From assembly GCA_012729935.1 (NCBI GenBank), contig JAAYBY010000045.1, forward strand, positions 1-11,337: a DNA stretch of 11,337 nucleotides, in the 5' to 3' direction. The notes below the pieces were generated by a model that saw nothing but the letters and a program-made list of their open reading frames with translations, had not been told where the DNA came from and did no database searches. Shown piece after piece: positions 1 through 6,306 of this stretch. Position 1 is the first letter of the stretch; each line of letters begins with the position of its first letter. The stretch is from Clostridiaceae bacterium (GTDB lineage Bacteria; Bacillota; Clostridia; Saccharofermentanales; UBA5734). The position numbers were made by a program, and so were the translations under genes.

Positions 1-1610
1 AGGAAGTCAATCCGATAATCGCGAATCAACGTCTTGGGAACATGCATCGGCTGATCATTCAGAAAATAACCTGCCTGCATCGGACGGTTGTATTTCTTTT
101 CTTCGGGCAGTGTTTCCCGGTTGAGATCACTGTCAAAGACAAGCCGGATCTGACGGATGGGTGATAGCTCAGGGAATGTGTACTGGACACTTGAACCAGG
201 TCGACCGCGCCATCCGTTATCAGTGTCGCCAATCGGGCGGTCCAGACCATTACGCAGATTTTCTGCACCCGGCTGGTCGGATTCGACGACGGCTGATGCA
301 GTCAGATCAGACACAGGCCGTTTGTTAAAGGGAAGATAGCAGTCATCGTCCATCAGCTGCTGCTGAAGTTCCTTAAGGTGGTTCTGGTAGAGACCACGCG
401 GTGTTTCGCTTCTGGTAACGGCCAGCGCTGCTGCGGTACCGGCTGCCTGGCCAACGGTTGCGCAGGTGGCCATCACGCGTGTTGCGCTTAATGCGGAATG
501 AGTGACGCTGATATTGCGGCCGGCAAACATCAGATTTTCGATGTTGACGGAATAGAGCGCGCGGTAGGGGATGCCAAAAGGCGAAGGTGCCGGATGAAAG
601 ATCGTCGGCTCTTCAGAGGTTCTCAGACCGGCAGGATGATGGTCATCCATGGTCCAGCCGCCATAGGCGATAAGATCCTCAAAATGACCACCGGAGCGGA
701 CATCGTGCTGTGTCATAATCACATCACCGACATAACGGCGCGATTCCCGTTTACCGGGGAGGACGCCGATCCAGTCCACATCAAGTCGTTCGACTTTTTC
801 GGGTGGATATGTTCCGCTGTTTTTGACGAAATCCCAGACGCCATAGGCAACATCCTGGAGTTCATCACGGATTCTTTCCGTATCTGCTATTTCATCCTGT
901 TCACCACCCAGCTCCAGATACCAGTAATTTTCATTTTTATCCATCGGATCAGGCATTCTATGGATGAGTTTTTCTGCTGTGAACGGCTCAGCCCAGGCAG
1001 GCGGCGTATAAGATCGTGGTTTCGTGTGCTCCCGAACCTGGATCAGACAGCTCATGCCCATTGTTTTCTGGTCGGGCTGCTGCGGTGCGATGTCTTCACC
1101 GAATTCATCACGTCCTTCACGCCCTCTGCGATACTGTGCACCGGTCAGCGGAGCCAGAATGCTGTCACCGGAGCAGTCGATGAACAGGTTGGCACGGACG
1201 GTATGGAATGTCTGGGTGGTTAACTGCCATCCGGTTATGGACACAATCCGCGTACCATCCATCTGCGCATCAAGGCAGGAGCAGTTGAGCAGATAGTCGA
1301 GGCCGGGTTGAAAACGCACTTTTTCGAAAAGAATACTATCCCAGATGGAGTAGTTCGCGTAGGGATTGCGATAAAAACTATCCAGCATAATTTCTTCAAC
1401 AATGCCGGTTTCCCGGTTGTTTTCACCATGTGCACCGCAAACCCACATGCGGACTTCAGAAGAGGCGTTGCCGCCGAACATCGGGCGATCCTGCATGATC
1501 AGAACACTGGCGCCATGCCGGGCGGCCGCGACAGCCGCGCTCAATCCGGCCATACCCCCGCCGACGACGCAGATATCAACCGTGTGCTGAAGTTTCTTGA
1601 GCTTTTCCAT
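1..1610 (-). CDS. FAD-dependent oxidoreductase (FAD_oxidored family), C-terminus cut by window edge
   Basis: My translation of the minus strand is open from the ATG at 1610 to the left edge, giving 536 residues without a stop. The N-terminus has a Rossmann FAD-binding loop (VVGGGMAGLSAA, about residues 15-26). It is followed by GGNASSEVRMWVCGAHGENN (47-66) and RETGIVEEI, a pattern typical of the PF12831-type FAD_oxidored family, and then a second FAD contact CSGDS (146-150). Near residues 380-420 the segment MFAGRNISVTHSALSATRVM matches the conserved C-terminal FAD/substrate region. The last 70 or so residues in view (from ASAVVESDQ) look like the start of a beta-sandwich, carbohydrate-binding-like domain often appended in this family. 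Substrate unknown. The ribosome site is weak: AAGGGA lies 14 bases before the ATG, but no better start keeps the Rossmann fold. Long plus-strand frames across this gene are shadows. Confidence 0.9.
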   Translation of the reverse strand, partial: MEKLKKLQHTVDICVVGGGMAGLSAAVAAARHGASVLIMQDRPMFGGNASSEVRMWVCGAHGENNRETGIVEEIMLDSFYRNPYANYSIWDSILFEKVRFQPGLDYLLNCSCLDAQMDGTRIVSITGWQLTTQTFHTVRANLFIDCSGDSILAPLTGAQYRRGREGRDEFGEDIAPQQPDQKTMGMSCLIQVREHTKPRSYTPPAWAEPFTAEKLIHRMPDPMDKNENYWYLELGGEQDEIADTERIRDELQDVAYGVWDFVKNSGTYPPEKVERLDVDWIGVLPGKRESRRYVGDVIMTQHDVRSGGHFEDLIAYGGWTMDDHHPAGLRTSEEPTIFHPAPSPFGIPYRALYSVNIENLMFAGRNISVTHSALSATRVMATCATVGQAAGTAAALAVTRSETPRGLYQNHLKELQQQLMDDDCYLPFNKRPVSDLTASAVVESDQPGAENLRNGLDRPIGDTDNGWRGRPGSSVQYTFPELSPIRQIRLVFDSDLNRETLPEEKKYNRPMQAGYFLNDQPMHVPKTLIRDYRIDF

Positions 1611-1663
1611 TGACGTTTCAACCGTCCCTTCTGGTGATTAAACTGTTATTCAATCCAATTAAA

Positions 1664-1709
1664 CAGACTGCTTCTGATTATACCAGAAAGGTATAAGATT
1701 AGCAGTCTG
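1664..1709. promoter_or_regulatory. 46-base imperfect inverted repeat, probable operator in divergent promoter region
   Basis: The left arm begins CAGACTGCT and ends TTATACC. The right arm begins GGTATAA and ends AGCAGTCTG. Outer blocks of 9 and inner blocks of 7 bases pair exactly, separated by a 5/4-base mismatch, around a loop AGAAA (1685-1689). The extended -10 of the minus-strand FAD gene lies inside the left arm, so a dimeric regulator binding here would block that promoter. Because transcription would start inside the dyad, a DNA operator is more likely than an RNA hairpin. The regulator is not identifiable in this window. Confidence 0.55.
1677..1685 (-). promoter_or_regulatory. Extended -10 promoter for the FAD oxidoreductase
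   Basis: The minus strand reads TGGTATAAT, a perfect TATAAT with the TGn extension, about 67 bases before the start codon at 1610. No good -35 hexamer sits 16-18 bases upstream, which is usual for extended -10 promoters. The element is embedded in the 1664-1709 dyad. Confidence 0.55.
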
Positions 1710-1759
1710 ACAACCACAGATGGCAAGTCATATCTGTCCATCGGGCACGTTTTCAATCA

Positions 1760-1768
1760 TGCTATAAT
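1760..1768 (+). promoter_or_regulatory. Extended -10 promoter for the Gfo/Idh/MocA gene
   Basis: TGCTATAAT is a perfect -10 with TGn extension, 53 bases before the ATG at 1822. There is no clear -35 match at the proper distance. Together with the minus-strand element at 1677-1685 it makes the gap a divergent promoter region, the two -10 boxes being about 80 bases apart. Confidence 0.55.
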
Positions 1769-1784
1769 AGGTTCGTAGAAACAA

Positions 1785-1811
1785 CGACCCTGCAGAGGGT
1801 CGATCATTTTT
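1785..1811 (+). promoter_or_regulatory. Leader hairpin with T-run (possible attenuator)
   Basis: CGACCCT (1785-1791) pairs perfectly with AGGGTCG (1796-1802) around a GCAG loop. It is followed by ATCATTTTT, then the ribosome site GAGG (1812-1815). It lies between the putative transcription start near 1775 and the start codon. A 7-bp GC-rich stem with a short T-run could terminate early, stabilise the 5' end, or act as a palindromic protein site. Only the base pairing is seen. Confidence 0.35.
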
Positions 1812-1821
1812 GAGGCGTTAG

Positions 1822-3030
1822 ATGAAGGCTGAAGACGAAAAAAAGATAGACAAGGGTGAATCCGCAACAAAGAGCGTCAGTCAAGAAAACAGGCCCATTC
1901 GTTGTGCGCTGATCGGCTGCGGGCGTGTGGCGGTTAAACATTTGAAAGCGATCAAACAGTTTCCAGGAGCTTTGTCGTTAGCCGGTGTTGCCGATCCCCA
2001 TCCGGAAGCGGCCAGACGGCTGTTTCAGCAGGCTGACTTTGGGCAGGATCCCGTTGCATCGGGTCTATACGACGCATCGGCAGACCGGTTACTCGATGAC
2101 CGTAAACCGGATCTGGTGGCGATCACAACACCGAGCGGAACGCATACTCAGCTGGCACTCAAAGCACTGGATGCAGGCTGTCATGTGCTTGTCGAAAAAC
2201 CGATGACCCTTTCACTCAAAGAAGCTGATCAGCTGATTGTCAAAGCTGAAGCAAACCACAGAATCCTGGCGGTGGGCCATATCTATCGCTATTTTCCTCT
2301 GATCCAAATGCTTCAGAAGGATCTCCTGGACGGACGGTTTGGTACGATTCTGTCCGGTCGTGTGACGGTATACTGGGGACATGATCAGGCGTACTACGAT
2401 GCGGCTGACTGGCGGGGAACCTGGCAGCAGGATGGTGGAGCCCTGATGAACCAATGTGTGCACGCACTCGATCTGATGCTCTATCTGATACATGCGCCGA
2501 TCATCAGGATCAGCGGCTGGATCGACCAGATCCGGCACCAGATTGAAGCAGAAGATTATGGTCTGGTTCAGATGCAGTTTGCCAATGGTGCGTATGGCAT
2601 CCTGGAAGGAAGTACGGCGACCGATCCACGCCGTCAGGAGGCGTCGTTTTCCATTCAGTGCAGCCGGGGGTCGATCAATCTTAGCTTCTGCCGCGGCAAG
2701 CCTTCCATCCGAATTATTGACGAGACCGGCCATAACAGCCGGAACCGCGCCCTTTGGCGTTTCGCCCGTCAAACGTTGGGACAGGAAGGCATTCAGGGGC
2801 TTCGTCAGGTGATGCATCCACACACCGTTTTGTACCGCGACTTGATCAAAGCGATCCAGACAGGTGAACAGCCGATTGCAGATGGCTATTCAGGCCGTCA
2901 GGCGGTTGAGGCCGTTCTGGCCGCTTATGCATCCGCACTGAAAGGGCGAACGCTTTCGCTCCCGATCGAACCGTTCGAAATCCGCGAAATGAACGGTTTC
3001 TTCGAGCGGCTGCACATGACAGAAAAGTGA
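1822..3030 (+). CDS. Gfo/Idh/MocA family NAD(P)-dependent oxidoreductase
   Basis: The product is 402 residues, within the family's usual range. The first 26 or so residues are a charged extension (KAEDEKKIDKG) before the Rossmann strand. The nucleotide loop ALIGCGRVAVKHLKAI is at residues 29-44, with VADPH (56-60) ending the second strand. The family hallmark LVEKPMTLS (123-131) includes the EKP motif whose Lys126 is the usual catalytic lysine. The C-terminal domain has WRGTWQQDGGALMNQCVHALD (197-217), in which His214 and Asp217 occupy the usual substrate/catalytic positions. This last motif resembles sugar and sugar-nucleotide dehydrogenases, but the substrate is not determined. The start is the only in-frame ATG before the fold and has TGAGG six bases upstream. 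It converges on the next gene with 3 bases between stops, and transcription probably starts at the -10 at 1763-1768. Confidence 0.92.
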   Translation: MKAEDEKKIDKGESATKSVSQENRPIRCALIGCGRVAVKHLKAIKQFPGALSLAGVADPHPEAARRLFQQADFGQDPVASGLYDASADRLLDDRKPDLVAITTPSGTHTQLALKALDAGCHVLVEKPMTLSLKEADQLIVKAEANHRILAVGHIYRYFPLIQMLQKDLLDGRFGTILSGRVTVYWGHDQAYYDAADWRGTWQQDGGALMNQCVHALDLMLYLIHAPIIRISGWIDQIRHQIEAEDYGLVQMQFANGAYGILEGSTATDPRRQEASFSIQCSRGSINLSFCRGKPSIRIIDETGHNSRNRALWRFARQTLGQEGIQGLRQVMHPHTVLYRDLIKAIQTGEQPIADGYSGRQAVEAVLAAYASALKGRTLSLPIEPFEIREMNGFFERLHMTEK

Positions 3031-3033
3031 CTG

Positions 3034-4089
3034 TCAAAGATTTTTCGATACACTTGACTGTCTGGGGAATCGCGTACCGCTTTTACGGACTTTAATCAGA
3101 TGATTGTCTTGCATCCAGTGGATCGTATCACGAAATGTCTCGATTAGCGGCCGGGGCTGATAGCCCAGTAAGCGCGCTGCTTTTTCGTGACTGAGCCGGC
3201 TGTTTGAAAGGAGAACCGAAACGCTGTACGGCGTAAAAAATGGTTTAATCTTTAGCAGGCGGCACAGTGTGTCGGTCAGCCAGGCGGCCGACTGGATCAG
3301 CCAGCGCGGCGCGAAGAAGATACGGGGTTGTTTCTGCCCCAGAACCAGCCGTACCAGGCGAATCATATCACGTAAGGCAATGCGGTGACCTGAGAGTATA
3401 AAGCCGTCACCCGGCAGACCGTTACGGGCGGCTGCCAGGATACCGTCGGCAACATCCCGGACATCGACAAAATCATAGGCACCGTCAAAAGTCATGACCA
3501 GCTTGAGCCAGCCCTGCGTACTCAGATAGCGGAACAGCCGTCCCATCTCCGACAGACGCTGGTCGTCGGGACCGATGACACCGCTGGGAAAGAGGACAAC
3601 AGCATCCAGCCCATCAGCGATGCCGTCATAGACAATAGCCGTCGCTTCAGATTTACTCCTTGAATAATAGCCCTGAAGCCCGGGCACCGGGAAATCAGTG
3701 ATTTCGGTGATTTCCTGATCATCAGGGAGATCGGGCAAAGCGTGAACGGAGCTGACATAAACAAGCCGCTCAACAGATTCCTGAAGGCAGGCCTGGACGA
3801 TATTGCGGGTTCCGCCTATGTTGACTGATTGCAGCAATTCCGGATGACGGGGTGCCGTGTCGACGATACCGGCCAGATGAAAAACGATTCGTGCGCCTCG
3901 AACAGCTTGCCTAACATCCGCAAGGTTTCGGATATCACCATATGAGAGAGAGATTGTCAGTCCGGCAAAAAAATCGAGCGTTTCACCGGGTTGGAGAAAA
4001 AGCCTTATGGGTTCAGAAGGATATTGCTCATGCAGTTTCCGAACCAGTACATTACCGATGTGACCTGTTCCGCCCGTTACGAGGATCAT
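3034..4089 (-). CDS. Extended SDR, NAD-dependent epimerase/dehydratase family
   Basis: The product is 351 residues. It opens directly on the Rossmann fold with the extended-SDR nucleotide motif GGTGHIG (6-12), followed by YGDIRN (50-55), where the aspartate contacts adenine in related enzymes. Next are HLAG (71-74), YVSS (111-114), and the catalytic YxxxK as YYSRSK (Tyr142, Lys146). The segment YDFVDVRDVADGILAA matches the conserved stretch after the active site of sugar epimerases and dihydroflavonol-reductase/HpnA-like enzymes. The last roughly 20 residues are basic and look disordered. The start is well set by the ribosome site GGAGGTG at about 4097-4103, with a 7-8 base gap. The substrate could be a sugar nucleotide, a steroid-like or flavonol-like ketone, or another carbonyl; the sequence does not decide. 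Confidence 0.88.
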   Translation of the reverse strand: MILVTGGTGHIGNVLVRKLHEQYPSEPIRLFLQPGETLDFFAGLTISLSYGDIRNLADVRQAVRGARIVFHLAGIVDTAPRHPELLQSVNIGGTRNIVQACLQESVERLVYVSSVHALPDLPDDQEITEITDFPVPGLQGYYSRSKSEATAIVYDGIADGLDAVVLFPSGVIGPDDQRLSEMGRLFRYLSTQGWLKLVMTFDGAYDFVDVRDVADGILAAARNGLPGDGFILSGHRIALRDMIRLVRLVLGQKQPRIFFAPRWLIQSAAWLTDTLCRLLKIKPFFTPYSVSVLLSNSRLSHEKAARLLGYQPRPLIETFRDTIHWMQDNHLIKVRKSGTRFPRQSSVSKNL

Positions 4090-4179
4090 AGCGCATCACC
4101 TCCGACACATCGTCCTGATCTGTGGAACATGAACGACGTTTGACCGTATGAATCCCAAAAGCGATTCTGTTACAACTCT

Positions 4180-4188
4180 ATTATAACA
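4180..4188 (-). promoter_or_regulatory. Extended -10 promoter for the epimerase-type SDR
   Basis: The minus strand reads TGTTATAAT, a perfect -10 with TGn extension, 91 bases before the ATG at 4089. No strong -35 was found. The leader between it and the gene shows no clear hairpin. Confidence 0.5.
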
Positions 4189-4246
4189 TGCTGATAAACG
4201 GGAAAAGATGAAAAGAATGCGCAAGCGGAACGTGTAAGTGCTTCAA

Positions 4247-4276
4247 TTGACAGTTTCTTGTCGACGGTGTTAGGAT
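4247..4276 (+). promoter_or_regulatory. Promoter for the DUF134 gene
   Basis: A perfect -35 TTGACA (4247-4252) is followed after 18 bases by TAGGAT (4271-4276), preceded by TGT, an extended -10. It lies 58 bases before the GTG start. The 245-base gap 4090-4334 holds this promoter and the divergent one at 4180-4188; nothing else was seen there. Confidence 0.5.
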
Positions 4277-4334
4277 GAAAGCACAGATTCAACAGATGAC
4301 AACACTTCACGATTGAATGAAAAGGGGTGCATTT

Positions 4335-4904
4335 GTGGCCAGACCAACCAAATGGCGCAAAATTGAGCAAATTCCCCGGTACCCGCTGTTTGCGCCCGCT
4401 GGACCAAACCGGCAGGGAATGGGGGAGAACACGTTGAAGGTCGAAGAACTTGAAGCGGTTCGCCTGAAGGACCTTGAGGGATTGGAACAAGAAGAATGTG
4501 CGGAACGTATGGAAGTTTCACGACCCACTTTTCAGCGTATCCTAATCTCTGCCCGTGCGAAGATTGCTGACAGCCTGGTTCACGGTAAAACAATCCGTAT
4601 CGAAGGCGGTAATTACACCCAGGGTATTTGTCCTGTCCGCTGCCTGGACTGCGGCCGCATCTGGCAGGAGAGCATTGAACACATGCTGGAATCCAATCAG
4701 AATGAAACGGAAACAACCTGCCCCTCGTGTCAGTCGGAAAACGTTGCCTGCTGCCCGGAAGATATGGAACAAACAAGGGCATTGAGTCCTGCCTGTCTGC
4801 GCGCGTGCCGCGGGCACGGAAACGGATCCTGCAGAGGGCATCAGGGTGGCCGGAAAGGCTCGGCACATCGCGGAGCAATCAGAGAGTCGTCGGGCAAATC
4901 ATAG
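4335..4904 (+). CDS. UPF0251/DUF134 family DNA-binding-like protein with C-terminal zinc ribbon
   Basis: Read from the GTG at 4335 the product is 189 residues beginning ARPTKWRKI, which lines up with the standard ARPxK start of UPF0251/DUF134. The GTG has AAAGGGGTG just upstream; the in-frame ATG at 4317 has no ribosome site. VEELEAVRLKDLEGLEQEE (36-54) and the helix-turn-helix segment ending VSRPTFQRIL (61-70) are family hallmarks, then KTIRIEGGNY (85-94), where most members of about 100 residues end. Here the protein continues with CPVRCLDCG (Cys103, Cys106) and CPSC (Cys129, Cys132), a likely zinc ribbon. A tail rich in Cys, Gly, Arg and His follows (CRGHGNGSCRGHQGG). Function is unknown for the family; the HTH suggests transcription control. 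DUF134 genes are often near NifX/NifB-like genes, but none is here. Confidence 0.87.
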   Translation: MARPTKWRKIEQIPRYPLFAPAGPNRQGMGENTLKVEELEAVRLKDLEGLEQEECAERMEVSRPTFQRILISARAKIADSLVHGKTIRIEGGNYTQGICPVRCLDCGRIWQESIEHMLESNQNETETTCPSCQSENVACCPEDMEQTRALSPACLRACRGHGNGSCRGHQGGRKGSAHRGAIRESSGKS

Positions 4905-4934
4905 ATTATAGTAACATTTCGACGTTTAATTCAG

Positions 4935-4973
4935 CCTTCGGACCATCAGGGTGCCGGAGGTTGATTTTCATTT
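4935..4973 (+). terminator. Possible terminator for the DUF134 gene
   Basis: CCTTCGGACC (4935-4944) can pair with GGT-g-CCGGAGG (4950-4960), leaving one G.T pair and one bulge. TTGATTTTCATTT follows. The structure begins 31 bases after the plus-strand stop and overlaps the 3' end of the convergent gene. The T-tract is interrupted, so this is only a candidate. Confidence 0.35.
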
Positions 4974-5437
4974 GAGACATCATTGGGCTGACTGCTTTCC
5001 GGCGGTGAACCTTTCGGTTGACGGCCAAATCGATAATTTTTTTCGAGCAGCCCGCGAATCTCAGGGAAGTTGGCTTTCGCCTGCCTAACTGAAAAAATGC
5101 TCTTATGTGCGACAAATCGGACTGCCAGCATGCCAAGAACCAGACCGAAAGACAAACCTGCTGCGATAGCCCAGATCCAGGGAGAGACCCATTCGAAAAC
5201 AGCACAGAGAACAGCAGCGATCAGAATGACAGTCAAGGCAGCAGCAACAATCGTTGCCAGTGACACAATCTGGTGCCGGCTGTGACAGTCTGCACAGCGA
5301 GGGACATCGATATGACGCACATTATACGCAACCTGCGTCTGTGACGGTGAGCGCCGGGTGTCAATATCGCCGTACATTTCAATTTTTAGAGCATGATCAT
5401 CTTCCGCTTCTCGGACCGAACAAAACCAGCAAGACAT
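4946..5437 (-). CDS. Small zinc-finger-like protein with two membrane segments
   Basis: The chosen ATG at 5437 has AGGAGG six to seven bases upstream (within 5444-5450). A longer frame back to 5494 lacks a ribosome site and would add a basic, unlikely leader. The 163-residue product begins SCWFC (Cys3, Cys6), then has RCADCHSRH (Cys48, Cys51), a split CxxC/CxxC pair suited to binding one zinc. Two hydrophobic segments follow, about 57-81 and 85-108. The tail includes RQAKANFPEIRGLLEKNYRFG and a Pro/Ser/Asn-rich end. With no signal peptide before the cysteines, both the zinc module and the tail are probably cytoplasmic, joined by a hairpin of two helices. I recognise the general architecture from unnamed bacterial proteins but no named family or function. 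It lies downstream of the SDR pair but has its own likely promoter. Confidence 0.8.
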   Translation of the reverse strand: MSCWFCSVREAEDDHALKIEMYGDIDTRRSPSQTQVAYNVRHIDVPRCADCHSRHQIVSLATIVAAALTVILIAAVLCAVFEWVSPWIWAIAAGLSFGLVLGMLAVRFVAHKSIFSVRQAKANFPEIRGLLEKNYRFGRQPKGSPPESSQPNDVSNENQPPAP

Positions 5438-5464
5438 GAGAGGCCTCCTATCATGGTGAACATA

Positions 5465-5498
5465 CAGCTGCCTGCGATTTTTTCGGCAGGTCAAGCTG
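5465..5498 (-). promoter_or_regulatory. Imperfect hairpin in leader of the zinc-finger membrane gene
   Basis: CAGCT-g-CCTGC (5465-5475) can pair with GCAGG-tca-AGCTG (5486-5498) around a 10-base loop containing six T on the plus strand. It lies between the promoter at 5527-5555 and the ribosome site at 5444-5450. The bulges make it weak, and no known riboswitch pattern was recognised. Confidence 0.25.
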
Positions 5499-5526
5499 TC
5501 AGGGCTGTGTTCAGATTGCTAATATC

Positions 5527-5555
5527 AGTATAATGATTTTCGAATCGGCAAACAA
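5527..5555 (-). promoter_or_regulatory. Promoter for the zinc-finger membrane gene
   Basis: The minus strand reads TTGTTT (5550-5555), a 17-base spacer, then TATACT (5527-5532). It starts only about 17 bases past the stop of the upstream SDR gene, so the small gene may be expressed separately from the SDR pair, or from both promoters. Confidence 0.4.
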
Positions 5556-5571
5556 GCGTTTCAACAGACAA

Positions 5572-6306
5572 TCAAATCAAAAAACCGCCATTAGGACTGA
5601 TGACCTGTCCTGTGATAAAACGTGATTCCTCAGACGAGAGAAAATAGATCGTGCGTGCGACATCTTCGGCAGTACCGATTTCCTCAAGGGCAGTCTGTTC
5701 CCTGAGACAGGCGCGGGTTTCTTCATCAAGGGCGGCATTCATATCAGTATCGATGACACCGGGGGCTACACAGTTGACTCGGATTTTTGACGGACCCAGC
5801 TCTCGGGCCAGTGCGCGGGTCATGCCGATTACAGCCGATTTAGCAGCAGCGTAATGGACTTCGCAGGACGCTCCGGATAAACCCCAGACGGATGAAACAT
5901 TGACGATGCAACCGGCTTTTTGATGGATCATGCGCGGAAGAACCGCCTGGCAGCAGAAAAAAGTGCCTTTGACATGAACGGCGAACATTTCATCCCAGTC
6001 GGCCTCCGTCAGATCGGTGAATAATTTCTGCTGCGCTGTTCCGGCATTGTTGACCAGAACATCAATCGGCCCCAGTGTCTGGCGGACCGACTCAACCATC
6101 GCGGCAACCGCTTCCGGTTTCCGGACATCGGCGGATACCGCCATAACGTGGCAACCCCGCTCCTGAAGTTCCTGGGCCAGCGCGTGCGCCTGGTCAGCGC
6201 TGTGCAGATAATTGATTGCCACGCGATAGCCTTTGCCGGCAAACAGTCGGGCGGTCTCACGTCCGATCCCTCTGGATGCGCCGGTAATCAGAACAACCGG
6301 ATTCAT
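5572..6306 (-). CDS. SDR family oxidoreductase, YmfI-like (possible EF-P 5-aminopentanone reductase)
   Basis: This is a 244-residue classical SDR with all key elements: TGASRGIG (8-15), the NNAG of the central sheet (86-89), Ser139, Tyr152 and Lys156. The stretch VWGLSGASCEVHYAAAKSAV (140-159), then RVNCVAPGVIDTDMN (176-190) and the terminal ITGQVISPNGGFLI, resemble the Bacillota YmfI group. In Bacillus subtilis that group reduces the 5-aminopentanone modification on translation factor EF-P. A FabG-type 3-oxoacyl-ACP reductase or other sugar/alcohol SDR remains possible; EF-P and the usual ymfF/ymfH neighbours are not in the window. AGAGGTGG precedes the ATG. The start overlaps the stop of the upstream SDR gene in ATGA, so translation is probably coupled. 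Confidence 0.85.
   Translation of the reverse strand: MNPVVLITGASRGIGRETARLFAGKGYRVAINYLHSADQAHALAQELQERGCHVMAVSADVRKPEAVAAMVESVRQTLGPIDVLVNNAGTAQQKLFTDLTEADWDEMFAVHVKGTFFCCQAVLPRMIHQKAGCIVNVSSVWGLSGASCEVHYAAAKSAVIGMTRALARELGPSKIRVNCVAPGVIDTDMNAALDEETRACLREQTALEEIGTAEDVARTIYFLSSEESRFITGQVISPNGGFLI

Noticed and set aside
498..1223. Plus-strand open frame of 241 codons
   Set aside because: It lies wholly antisense to the FAD oxidoreductase, whose motifs are clear on the minus strand, and its own translation shows no recognisable domain or ribosome site.
2212..2823. Minus-strand open frame of 203 codons
   Set aside because: It is antisense to the Gfo/Idh gene, with no domain signature; a shadow of codon bias.
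4270..4878. Minus-strand open frame of 202 codons
   Set aside because: It is antisense to the DUF134 gene and rich in Pro, Arg, Ser and Cys as expected of a shadow frame.
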